Of a stretch of DNA of 64,000 nt, positions 26,659-34,489 are shown in pieces (position 1 is the stretch's first letter; each line of letters starts with the position of its first letter). The notes beneath the pieces were generated by a model that saw nothing but the letters and a program-made list of their open reading frames with translations, was not told where the DNA came from and did no database searches. The DNA is from Nocardia nova SH22a (GTDB lineage Bacteria > Actinomycetota > Actinomycetes > Mycobacteriales > Mycobacteriaceae): positions 3,534,001-3,598,000 of the forward strand of contig NZ_CP006850.1 in NCBI RefSeq assembly GCF_000523235.1, read 5' to 3'. The position numbers were made by a program, and so were the translations under genes.

Positions 26659-27858
26659 ATGGGCCTGATGGACAAGATCCGCGGCGAATTCGTCGATATC
26701 ATCGAATGGCTCGATGATACGAACACCACGTTGGCCTGGCGTTTTCCGCGCTACGACAACGAGATCAAGAACGGCGCCGAGCTGATCGTGCGCGAGGGGC
26801 AGCAGGCGGTGTTCGTCTACCGTGGTCAGCTGGCCGACCGCTACGACCCCGGGCACTACACGCTGACCAGCGAGAACATGCCGATCATGTCCACCCTGCA
26901 GGGCTGGAAACACGGCTTCAACAGTCCGTTCCGCTCCGAGGTGTACTTCGTCAACACCCGCCCGGTGACCGAACTGCGCTGGGGGACACCGCAGCCGGTG
27001 ACCGTGCGCGATCCTGACTTCCGCATGGTGCAGGTGCGCGCCAACGGCGCCACGACCGTCAAGGTGCTCGATCCGGCCGTATTCCTGCGGCAGGTGATCG
27101 GCACCGAGAGCGTGGTCGACATGGAGCAGATCACCGATCTGGTGCGCCGCAATATCGCGCTGGCCTTCTCCGACATGGTGCTGGCCAGCGGTCTGGGCGC
27201 CATCGATCTGCAGGGCCGCCAGGTCGAATTGTCCGACAAGCTGCGCGAATTCGTGGCCGAGCGGGTCTCGTCGTTCGGCCTGGGCGTGGACGCGGTCACC
27301 ATGACCATCTCGCTGCCGGAGGAGATCCAGCAGGCGATGACCCGCGGTGTGGCACGGGGTGTGGAGGCGAGCGGATTCGCCGACAACGTCCGCGACCCCA
27401 GCCGCTATCAGCAGGTCCAGGCCGCCGACGCCATGCTCGCCGCCGCCCAGAATCCGGGCAGCGGTGCGGTCGGTGCGGCGATGCAGGCCGGAATCGGCGT
27501 GGCGCTGGGCGGCCAGCTCGCGGGCACGGTCCAGGGCGGCTTCGCCGCACCGCAGGGCGGATATCAGCAGGGCCAGCCGCAGCAGGGTTACGGCCAGCAA
27601 CCGCAGGGCCAGCAGCCCCCTCCACTACCCGGCCAGCAGCAGTTCCACATCGATCTCAACGGACAGGCCGCGGGCCCGTTCCCGATCGACCAGCTCCGCG
27701 GATACGTCTCCTCGGGTCAGCTGACCGCGCAGACCAACGTGTGGACCAACGGAATGCAGGCATGGACCGCCGCCGGTCAGGTACCCGCACTCCAGTCGCT
27801 GTTCAGCGGCCCGCCGCCGCTGCCGGGCACCCCTCCGCCCCCGCCGCCCGCGGGCTGA
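26659..27858 (+). CDS. SPFH-domain protein with C-terminal GYF_2 domain (YdjI-like)
   Basis: A 399-residue protein. Residues about 40-250 form an SPFH/band-7 fold of the YdjI (virion-core-protein-like) group, including VREGQQAVFVYRGQLADRY and RQVIGTESVVDMEQITDLVR. A Gly/Gln-rich linker (about 290-325) leads to a GYF_2 domain with the FHIDLNGQAAGPFPIDQLRG start and a VWTNGMQAW middle, used for binding proline-rich partners. The next gene begins with a proline-rich stretch, an obvious partner. SPFH proteins gather at membranes; here no transmembrane helix is visible, so it is probably peripheral. First gene of a three-gene stress-type unit. Confidence 0.87.
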   Translation: MGLMDKIRGEFVDIIEWLDDTNTTLAWRFPRYDNEIKNGAELIVREGQQAVFVYRGQLADRYDPGHYTLTSENMPIMSTLQGWKHGFNSPFRSEVYFVNTRPVTELRWGTPQPVTVRDPDFRMVQVRANGATTVKVLDPAVFLRQVIGTESVVDMEQITDLVRRNIALAFSDMVLASGLGAIDLQGRQVELSDKLREFVAERVSSFGLGVDAVTMTISLPEEIQQAMTRGVARGVEASGFADNVRDPSRYQQVQAADAMLAAAQNPGSGAVGAAMQAGIGVALGGQLAGTVQGGFAAPQGGYQQGQPQQGYGQQPQGQQPPPLPGQQQFHIDLNGQAAGPFPIDQLRGYVSSGQLTAQTNVWTNGMQAWTAAGQVPALQSLFSGPPPLPGTPPPPPPAG

Positions 27859-27882
27859 TCGCCGTCCGCACCGGGGGAGAAG

Positions 27883-29439
27883 ATGAACCACGTTCCACCA
27901 CAACCGGATAGGCGCCCGCCCGCAGTACCACCAGTGCCGGGCCAGCCACCGGCGCAGCGATCCGCGCCACCGGGCCCGGGGATGGCTGCGCAGTCGCCGC
28001 CGTTGATCCCGCCCGCCCCGATGACCGCGGCACCGGGATCACCGTCCGTGCCGCCGCCCGGGTCGGTGCCAGCGCACTATCCGCTGACCGGCGAGGCAGC
28101 GGGCGATCTCCTGCAGCCGCAGCCCCAGATGCCTGCGCCGCCGCCCGGCTACGGGCCGCCGTCTGCTCCGCCTGGGGGACAGGCGCCGCCTCCGATGCCG
28201 GGTGCGCCGATATCCGTACCACCGCAACAGGTTCCGGGTGGGGGTGCGCCCTCCGGGCCGCCGCCCGCGCGGGATCGGGCGATGCTGCACCGCACCGAAC
28301 TCACCCGGACCTATCCGTGTGCGGCGTGCGGCGGTCAGCTCGGATTCGATATCGCCTCGCAGCAGTTGCGGTGCCCCAGTTGCGGGAACTACTCGCCGCT
28401 GTCGGTGCCGCGCGCGCCGGTCGTCGCCCGCGATCTGCGCCACGCCATGGACGAGCTGCGGGCCGCGCAGGCGGTCACGTCCGGCCCACAGGTCACCGGC
28501 GACCGTGAGGTGAAGTGCCAGAACTGCGGTGGCACAACGACATTCGTCGGCAGTCTCACCGCCACCCGGTGCCCGTACTGCGCCACCCCGATTCAGCGCG
28601 AGGACGTGCACAACGCGCCCGCCCGGCTGCCGGTCGACGGTGTGGTCCCGTTCCGCGTCGACGAGAAGTCGGCCCGGGAACTGGTCGAGCGCTGGGTCTC
28701 CGGCCGCTGGTTCGCGCCGAACGCGTTCAAGAAGTACAAGCAGCTGGGTTCGCTCGCGAGTGTGTACCACGCGTACTTCACCTACGACGCCGACGTGCAC
28801 ACCTGGTACCGCGGCGAACGCGGCGAGGAATATCAGGAGCGGTACCAGGAGAACGGGGAGACCAAGACCCGCACGGAGGTTCGCTGGTATCCCGCCCACG
28901 GCGAGGTCGGCAACCAGTTCACCGATCTGCCGGTGCTGGCCAACGACGCCGAGGACCGGGCGAAGGTCGCCGAGCTGGAACCCTGGCCCGTCACCGAGGC
29001 CACGACCTATTCCCCGGAGTACGTGGCCGGACATCTGGCCCGCACCTACGACCACGACGCCGAGGAGATGTTCCCCGAGGCGCGCGGGCGCATGGAGAAG
29101 GCCATCGAGCAGACGGTGCGCCACGATATCGGCGGTGACCGGCAGCGCATCCACGATCTGCGCTCGACCTGGAACTCGCTGGCGTACAAACATGTCCTGC
29201 TGCCGATCTGGCTGCTGACGGTGATGTACGCGAACAAGCCGTTCCAGGTGTACATCAACGGACTGACCGGTGAGGTGGTCGGCCGCCGTCCGTGGAGCAA
29301 GGTGAAACTGGCCGCCTTCGCCGCGCTGGTGGTGGCGGTGATCATCGGCGTGCTGATCGCGTACAACCATTGGCACGGCGGTGGCGGCTCGACGACCCAC
29401 CACGGTACCGGGCACACCGTCCATCACTCCGGGAGCTGA
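27883..29439 (+). CDS. Zinc-ribbon membrane protein (YdjG-like)
   Basis: A 518-residue protein in three parts. Residues 1-130 are proline/alanine-rich and disordered. Two TFIIB-type zinc ribbons follow, CAAC...CPSC (about 146-168) and CQNC...CPYC (about 212-234), each with complete cysteine pairs. A globular region ends in one transmembrane helix, LAAFAALVVAVIIGVLIAYN (about 484-503), and a His-rich tail. Such proteins are often misnamed as helicase PriA-like because of the ribbons. It starts 24 bases after the SPFH gene; the proline-rich N-terminus fits that protein's GYF domain. Probably a membrane-stress partner as in Bacillus ydjG. Confidence 0.82.
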   Translation: MNHVPPQPDRRPPAVPPVPGQPPAQRSAPPGPGMAAQSPPLIPPAPMTAAPGSPSVPPPGSVPAHYPLTGEAAGDLLQPQPQMPAPPPGYGPPSAPPGGQAPPPMPGAPISVPPQQVPGGGAPSGPPPARDRAMLHRTELTRTYPCAACGGQLGFDIASQQLRCPSCGNYSPLSVPRAPVVARDLRHAMDELRAAQAVTSGPQVTGDREVKCQNCGGTTTFVGSLTATRCPYCATPIQREDVHNAPARLPVDGVVPFRVDEKSARELVERWVSGRWFAPNAFKKYKQLGSLASVYHAYFTYDADVHTWYRGERGEEYQERYQENGETKTRTEVRWYPAHGEVGNQFTDLPVLANDAEDRAKVAELEPWPVTEATTYSPEYVAGHLARTYDHDAEEMFPEARGRMEKAIEQTVRHDIGGDRQRIHDLRSTWNSLAYKHVLLPIWLLTVMYANKPFQVYINGLTGEVVGRRPWSKVKLAAFAALVVAVIIGVLIAYNHWHGGGGSTTHHGTGHTVHHSGS

Positions 29440-29440
29440 C

Positions 29441-29950
29441 ATGGTCCTGCTGCTGTTGCTGTTCGTCGTGGTGCTCGTCGTGGGCGGGGGAGCCGCGCTC
29501 GCCGTCGTGGCCGTCAACACCGGGCAGCGCCGCCGGGTATCGGCCGCGAACCAGCTGGTTCCGGGCGTGCCGAGCCGGGCCCCGGAGTCGTGGGCGCTGT
29601 CCCACGATCCCGAGGCCCGCCTGCACCGGCGGTTGCGCGACGCGATGGCGGCACTGCGCGCCGTCACCGCCTACGACACCGTCACGACGGTGACCCTGCG
29701 CGCGAACCTGGAACAGGCCGCCCTGGCGATGGACGACCATCTGATCGCGATATCGGCCCTGCGCCCCGAACACCGGGAACCGAGGCTGGCGAAGGCCGCC
29801 GAAGGCGTCGCCGCGATCGAGGCCGGAGTGGCCGAATACGCCGGGGCCGCAACCCAACCGGACCCGGCCGCCCTGGACGCCGGACTGGCGGGCGTGCAGG
29901 ACCGGCTGCGGATGGTGGGCGATATCCAGCGAGGATTCGGCCCCTCCTGA
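29441..29950 (+). CDS. Small membrane-anchored protein (third gene of SPFH operon)
   Basis: A 169-residue protein with one N-terminal transmembrane helix (about residues 1-27, VLLLLLFVVVLVVGGGAALA) and a mostly helical, soluble domain with a coiled-coil-like MDDHLIAISALRPEHREPRL stretch. It is positioned like Bacillus ydjH but is shorter and I see no clear homology to it. ATG 29441 lies one base after the previous stop, with GGGAG upstream, so it is translationally coupled and probably works with the SPFH and zinc-ribbon proteins at the membrane. No specific function can be given. Confidence 0.72.
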   Translation: MVLLLLLFVVVLVVGGGAALAVVAVNTGQRRRVSAANQLVPGVPSRAPESWALSHDPEARLHRRLRDAMAALRAVTAYDTVTTVTLRANLEQAALAMDDHLIAISALRPEHREPRLAKAAEGVAAIEAGVAEYAGAATQPDPAALDAGLAGVQDRLRMVGDIQRGFGPS

Positions 29951-29954
29951 GCTG

Positions 29955-30776
29955 TCAGAGCGCGACGCGGGTCCCTTCGACCACGATCGTGCCGTCATCG
30001 GGTGACCGCGCCGCCGCCGATGCCAGCCCGCCGCGCTCCATGATCGCGAGGGCGGTCTCCCGCTGCGACTCCCCGGTCTCCACGAACAGCCGCCCGCCCA
30101 CGGCCAGCCAGCGCCCGGCCTCGGTGGCGACCCGCCGTAGCACGTCGAGCCCGTCGGCGCCGCCGTCGAGTGCGGCACGGGGTTCGTGGTCGCGCGCCTC
30201 GGGCGGCATGTGCGCGATCATGCCGGTCGGCACGTACGGGGTGTTGGCCAGCAGCAGATCGACCCGGCCGATCGGTTCGGCGGGCAGCGTCTCGAACAGG
30301 TCACCGCGAAAGACCCTGCCGCCCAACGGTTCCAGATTGCGGCGCGCGCACGCCACCGCGGCCGCGTCGATATCGGCGGCGAGCAGATGCACCGCCGCGC
30401 CGTCCGCGCGCAGGGCGCGGGTGACGGCCAGCCCCAATGCGCCACTGCCACAACACAGATCGACCACCGTGCGCCGATCGCCGGTTCGGGCCGCGGCGTG
30501 CGCCAAGGCCCGGTCGACGAGAAACGCTGTGCGCTGCCGCGGCACGAACACCCCGGGCGCGACCGCCACCCGGTGGCCGTGGAATTCGGCCCAGCCCAGG
30601 AGATGTTCCAGCGGAATCCCGCGCACGCGCCGCGCCACCAGATCGGACAGATCACCGGGGGAGGAGGCCGCCTGCCGCAGCAGCTCGGCCTCCTCCTCGG
30701 CGAAGACACATCCCGCGGCGCGCAGCGTGGCCACGAGGGTGGCCTCGCCGGATGCCCCGGGTCCGGAATCGATCAC
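29955..30776 (-). CDS. PrmC-related glutamine N5-methyltransferase-like protein
   Basis: A 273-residue class I SAM methyltransferase. GIPLEHLLGWAEFHGHRVAV is the substrate-side domain shared with PrmC/HemK. The SAM motif is VVDLCCGSGALGLAV, and the catalytic tetrapeptide reads N-T-P-Y in LLANTPYVPTGMI instead of the canonical N-P-P-Y. This marks the PrmC-related actinobacterial group whose target protein is unknown, rather than the release-factor enzyme itself. It converges on the preceding membrane-protein gene with a four-base gap. Confidence 0.85.
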   Translation of the reverse strand: MIDSGPGASGEATLVATLRAAGCVFAEEEAELLRQAASSPGDLSDLVARRVRGIPLEHLLGWAEFHGHRVAVAPGVFVPRQRTAFLVDRALAHAAARTGDRRTVVDLCCGSGALGLAVTRALRADGAAVHLLAADIDAAAVACARRNLEPLGGRVFRGDLFETLPAEPIGRVDLLLANTPYVPTGMIAHMPPEARDHEPRAALDGGADGLDVLRRVATEAGRWLAVGGRLFVETGESQRETALAIMERGGLASAAARSPDDGTIVVEGTRVAL

Positions 30777-30827
30777 GTCACCATTGTCGGTGCGCGGTCA
30801 ACCCGATACCGGCCGGGCCGGTCGCCG

Positions 30828-31712
30828 TCAGCGGGAGGCGGGCAGCAGGAAGGTGCGCGTGGCGTCGAGGTAGATACCGCGCTGTGCGGCCTTCGAGGGC
30901 GGCGGCAGTTGCGAGATGATCTGATCGAGCGAGGTCGTCGCGCCCACCACCCGGGTACCGGCCACGATGAAGTCGGCCACCGCCCGGCGGATGTGATTGG
31001 GCGAGCTCACCACGATCGCGCTGGTGGCCCCGGCATCGCGCAGCATCTGCGAGCCGAACAGCGCGTTCTGCACGGTCGAATTGGCGCGGTCTTCGACCAG
31101 AACCCGGGAGGCCGGAATGCCGTGACCGATGAGCCACCCGGCCATCGCGGCGGCCTCGGGCACGCCGTTCTGCGGATTGCCGCCGGTGACGACGATCGGT
31201 GACATCGGCGCGGCGAGGGCCTGCATCCAGGCCGCGGTGAGGCGACTGACCAGCTCGGGACGCATACTGCCGTCGGGCAGCAGACCGTAACCGAGCACCA
31301 CGATGCCCGTCTGCGGCCCGGCGATGGCCGGTAGCGGATTGGGCAGCGTGCCGACCGCGGCGCCGATCGCGCCGATCAGCCCGCGCGCCCCCTGGGCCAT
31401 CTCCGGGTCGATCGCCGCGAGCCGGTTGAACGCGGCTTCGCGGGTCACCAGATCACCGGTGTAGTCGGACCAGATGCCCTGCAATGCCAGGGCCTGCGCG
31501 TCGTCGGGCGTGTTGTCCAGCAGCGCGCGCAGGTCGGACAGACCGGCGGCGTCGTTGCCGTTGACGAAGTTGGACTGGGCCGAGTTGTACAGCGGCGCCG
31601 GGCCCTCGGCGGCCGTGGCGGTCGAGGTGAGCGGTCCGGCGATCAGGGCCGCGGCCGTTGCCGCGACGACAAGATGCGTCATACGTCTGGCGATTGTCAA
31701 TGCAGTTGTCAC
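30828..31712 (-). CDS. Exported DUF218 (YdcF/SanA/ElyC-like) protein
   Basis: A 294-residue protein with an N-terminal signal or anchor (LVVAATAAALIAGPLTSTA), a short TPR-like helical region (about 40-115), and a DUF218 Rossmann-like domain: GIVVLGYGLLPDGSMRPELV, PIVVTGGNPQNGVPEAAAMA and ANSTVQNALFGSQML. Conserved DUF218 residues (G-x-G-x-R, GG, E-A, S-T-x-x-N) are present. ElyC/SanA relatives act in envelope and peptidoglycan-precursor upkeep, so an envelope role is likely. GTG 31712 gives the best signal peptide, but the ATG at 31682 is also possible. Confidence 0.75.
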   Translation of the reverse strand: MTTALTIARRMTHLVVAATAAALIAGPLTSTATAAEGPAPLYNSAQSNFVNGNDAAGLSDLRALLDNTPDDAQALALQGIWSDYTGDLVTREAAFNRLAAIDPEMAQGARGLIGAIGAAVGTLPNPLPAIAGPQTGIVVLGYGLLPDGSMRPELVSRLTAAWMQALAAPMSPIVVTGGNPQNGVPEAAAMAGWLIGHGIPASRVLVEDRANSTVQNALFGSQMLRDAGATSAIVVSSPNHIRRAVADFIVAGTRVVGATTSLDQIISQLPPPSKAAQRGIYLDATRTFLLPASR

Positions 31713-31879
31713 CTTTCCGGGCGAGCGGGATCACACATGTGTTGCCGATCGTTTGGAACACAACCGTGCCCACCATACGGCCCGAATCGGTCCCCGGCCC
31801 GGATTTACCCCCTCGGCACAGGACTGGGGTATGGTGGCGCGCTCGTCGGCGTCGGTGCGCGGACCGATAGGGTGACCGG

Positions 31880-32728
31880 GTGGACACCATTTCGCTGACC
31901 GGCAAGCAACTCGCCGCCGACCTCAACGCCGAGACGAAACAACGCGCTGCCGCACTCGCCGGATCCGGGGCCGCGCCGCGGCTGGTCCTGGTCGTCGCGA
32001 ACGACGATCCGGCCAGCGGATGGTATGTGGGCTCGCTGCAGCGCGCCGCGGGCAAACTCGGAATCGAGTGCGAGACAAACGATCTCGGTGCCGCGGCGAG
32101 TGCCGACGAGATCCTCTCCGCGCTCGCGAAGCTGAGCGACGATCCGGCCGTGGACGCGGTCATGCTGCAGACTCCGCTGCCGACCGGCGTGGAACTGAAC
32201 GATGTGAGTTCCGCCATCGCCGCGGCCAAGGACGTGGACGGGGTGAGCCCGCTGTCGCTGGGCCTGCTGGCCGCCGGACTGCCCGGATTCGCCCCCGCCA
32301 CCTCCCGGGCGGTCGTCGAACTCGCCAAACATCACGACATCCCGCTGTCGGGTCGCCACGTCGCGGTCGTGGGCCGGTCGAATGTCGTCGGCAAACCTCT
32401 GGCACAGCTGCTGCTGGCCGAGAACGCGACGGTGACCGTCTGCCATTCGCGCACCACCGACCTGCCCGCGGTCACCTCCGCGGCCGATGTCGTGGTGGCG
32501 GCGGTGGGCCGGGCCGGGCTGATCGGCGGCGACCACGTGCGCGAGGGCGCGGTGGTCATCGATGTCGGCACCAACGAGGGCCCCGACGGCGGAATCGTCG
32601 GCGATGTGGACGCGGCCTCGGTCGGCGGCCGGGCGGCGGCGCTGAGTCCGGTGCCCGGCGGCGTCGGCCCCGTCACGACGGCGCTGCTGATGCGCCACGT
32701 GGTCGAGGCGGCCGAAGCCGCGCGCTGA
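31880..32728 (+). CDS. folD: FolD-like methylenetetrahydrofolate dehydrogenase lacking the catalytic lysine
   Basis: A 282-residue FolD-fold protein. The NADP loop VVGRSNVVGKPLAQLLL and the closing SPVPGGVGPVTTALLMRHV are canonical, as are PLP and KDVDG. But the first signature, normally Y-V-x-x-K, reads Y49-V-G-S-L53: the lysine that is essential for cyclohydrolase activity is leucine. The N of the usual xxNxG after DVDG is also changed (DVDGVSPLSLG). It may retain only the dehydrogenase half. Eight hundred bases away is an FTCD-C/FchA-type cyclohydrolase that could supply the missing step. GTG 31880 is the start. Confidence 0.85.
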   Translation: MDTISLTGKQLAADLNAETKQRAAALAGSGAAPRLVLVVANDDPASGWYVGSLQRAAGKLGIECETNDLGAAASADEILSALAKLSDDPAVDAVMLQTPLPTGVELNDVSSAIAAAKDVDGVSPLSLGLLAAGLPGFAPATSRAVVELAKHHDIPLSGRHVAVVGRSNVVGKPLAQLLLAENATVTVCHSRTTDLPAVTSAADVVVAAVGRAGLIGGDHVREGAVVIDVGTNEGPDGGIVGDVDAASVGGRAAALSPVPGGVGPVTTALLMRHVVEAAEAAR

Positions 32729-33469
32729 TCACCAGTGGGTGGTCACCGGATCGCCCACACTCACGTTGTCGTAGTACCACTCGGCGTCGGCGGGCGCGAG
32801 ATTGATGCAGCCGTGGCTGACATTCGCGTTGCCCTGGTCGCCGACCGACCACGGCGCCGAGTGCACGAACACACCGCCCGAGGTCAAGCGCTCGGCGAAC
32901 TCACCGGTGAGGTAGTAGCCCTCCGGATCGTCGAGCGGAATGCCGATCGTGCGCGAATCGAAGATGATGGTGCGGTCCTTCTCCATCACGGGGAAGGTGC
33001 CCACCGGCGTCTCGCGGCCCGGCTTGCCCATCGACGCGGGCATCACCCGCGGCGCCTGACCGGGGACGAACACGGTGAACGTGTGCGCCGACATGTCCGC
33101 GTCGGCGCTGGTGCCGCCGTCGGTGCGGAAATCGGTGCGGGCATCGCCCGCGGTGACGGTGAACCGGGAGGCGGCGGGCAGGAAACCCGTTGCGGTCCAG
33201 ACCAGTTCGCGATCATTGGTCCAGGAGAACGAACCGGGCAGGTTCCCGACGTGCACGGATTGTTCGGCGCGTGCGCGGTCGGCGACGGGTGCGGTGAAGT
33301 GGACGGTGACCGGATGGGCGATCCCGACCACGGCGCCCGCGCGCGGCGATATCGAGGCCACGGACGCGGTCTGCGGTGTCACCATCACCGCGGCGGCGGT
33401 GCCGGTGGCGACCGCGGCCAGTAGAGCGACAACTGATGCCAGGAAGACATGACGCATCATGTTTCGCAT
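32729..33469 (-). CDS. L,D-transpeptidase (YkuD domain), exported
   Basis: A 246-residue cell-wall cross-linking enzyme that forms 3-3 peptidoglycan bridges and is the target of carbapenems. A signal or anchor segment (VFLASVVALLAAVATGTAAA) is followed by an Ig-like domain (about 35-120, SPRAGAVVGIAHPVTVHFTA), as in mycobacterial Ldt proteins. The YkuD domain carries the catalytic set: HSAPWSVG then SHGCINL, with the nucleophilic cysteine about residue 221. It is shorter than LdtMt2 and has one Ig-like domain. It converges directly on the folD-like gene without a gap. Confidence 0.93.
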   Translation of the reverse strand: MRNMMRHVFLASVVALLAAVATGTAAAVMVTPQTASVASISPRAGAVVGIAHPVTVHFTAPVADRARAEQSVHVGNLPGSFSWTNDRELVWTATGFLPAASRFTVTAGDARTDFRTDGGTSADADMSAHTFTVFVPGQAPRVMPASMGKPGRETPVGTFPVMEKDRTIIFDSRTIGIPLDDPEGYYLTGEFAERLTSGGVFVHSAPWSVGDQGNANVSHGCINLAPADAEWYYDNVSVGDPVTTHW

Positions 33470-33610
33470 GGCTCCACCCCCTCAGGTGGTGAGCGTTATA
33501 AGACCCCCGATTCTAGTTCCGGATGATCATGATCCGCTGAATAGTTCTCGCTTCGTAATGACAGTTACGGCGTGGCTAATCGAAGAGTCGCACGAGATGT
33601 GGTATGCGAA
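33470..33610. other. Intergenic, relatively AT-rich, no gene seen
   Basis: Upstream region of the L,D-transpeptidase. It is clearly less GC-rich than the surroundings and holds GATCATGATC, a 10-bp perfect palindrome near 33525. It probably holds the ldt promoter, with no firm -35/-10 pair. Confidence 0.4.
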
Positions 33611-34267
33611 TCAGCCCACGACGGCGGCGAGAACATCGGTGTGCAGCGCGTCCGCGCGGGCGAAGATCTCCTCGATCCGGCGCAGCGCGGGGGCGAATTC
33701 GGCCGCGTCCTGTTCGCCCAGCGAGCCCACGTTGATGGCGATATTGAGCTGCGAACTCGCGGCCGCGGCCCGCGCGGCGTCGGCGGCGGCGCCGATGTCG
33801 GTGACCACGTTCGGATTGCCGATCGGCAGCAGATCCGCGGCCAGCGACAGCACCTCGTCCGCCTCGGCGACCACCGCGGCCGGAACGCGCGCGGCCTGCA
33901 GCAGTGCGGCGGTGATCGCGGCCTTGCGGCCCGCGATCTGCTCGTCGGTGTCCTTGGGGAGCTTGTAGGCCGCGCCCACGGCGGTGAAGGCCGCGGCGTC
34001 GGCATCGGCCAGATCCAGGGAGCGGGCGCGAGCGGCGTCGGCGGCGGCGATGATCCGATCGATCACGGGCCGGTTGTCGGCGTCCTTGGCCCGGGTGGTG
34101 TAGCGCGCGACCATCGCGACCAGGGCGGCGCCCTGTGCGGCATGCAGCGCCGCCGTCGCGCCGCCGCCGGGGGCGGGGATCTTGGCGGCGAGATCGTCCA
34201 GGTATCGGCCGATCGTCGAATCCCCGAACGTCGTGGTGTCCGTCGACGATGCGGTGTCCTGAGACAT
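33611..34267 (-). CDS. Cyclodeaminase/cyclohydrolase family protein (FTCD-C, FchA-like)
   Basis: A 218-residue all-helical protein of the formiminotransferase-cyclodeaminase C-terminal family, which includes the stand-alone methenyl-tetrahydrofolate cyclohydrolase FchA of methylotrophs. The folate-binding start IGRYLDDLAAKIPAPGGGAT is typical, as is LPIGNPNVVTDIGAA. No formiminotransferase domain is attached. It sits near a FolD-like protein that lacks the cyclohydrolase lysine, so it probably hydrolyses methenyl-THF to 10-formyl-THF. ATG 34267 starts the conserved part; the much longer open frame upstream is noise. Confidence 0.85.
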   Translation of the reverse strand: MSQDTASSTDTTTFGDSTIGRYLDDLAAKIPAPGGGATAALHAAQGAALVAMVARYTTRAKDADNRPVIDRIIAAADAARARSLDLADADAAAFTAVGAAYKLPKDTDEQIAGRKAAITAALLQAARVPAAVVAEADEVLSLAADLLPIGNPNVVTDIGAAADAARAAAASSQLNIAINVGSLGEQDAAEFAPALRRIEEIFARADALHTDVLAAVVG

Positions 34268-34455
34268 GCTGCGGGGCCTCCCGTTTCGATGAATCCGCGT
34301 GCGGTACGCCGACAACCGTACCGGGCGCCGCCGACGGTGCGGGACCGGGCCGTGCCGCCCGCCTGTCCGGAGCGTCTCGCGGGTGTGCAGGATGGAATAC
34401 GCGAACCCGGCGCGGTACCGCGTTCGGTACCGGTTGTGCGGTGCGTTAACCTCAT

Positions 34456-34469
34456 TGCAACTGGTTGCA
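34456..34469. promoter_or_regulatory. TGCAAC-N2-GTTGCA palindrome upstream of the luciferase-like gene
   Basis: A perfect 6-bp inverted repeat with a 2-bp centre lies 20 bp before the start codon of the luciferase-like gene. A third half-site, GTTGCA, sits at 34480-34485 inside the ribosome-binding region. This is the form of a dimeric repressor operator; the regulator is not identified. Confidence 0.55.
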
Positions 34470-34489
34470 TATGAATGGAGTTGCATAAG

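Noticed and set aside
28039..29667. 542-residue minus-strand frame opposite the zinc-ribbon gene
   Set aside because: The opposite strand has two intact zinc ribbons and a transmembrane helix; this frame has no recognisable domain.
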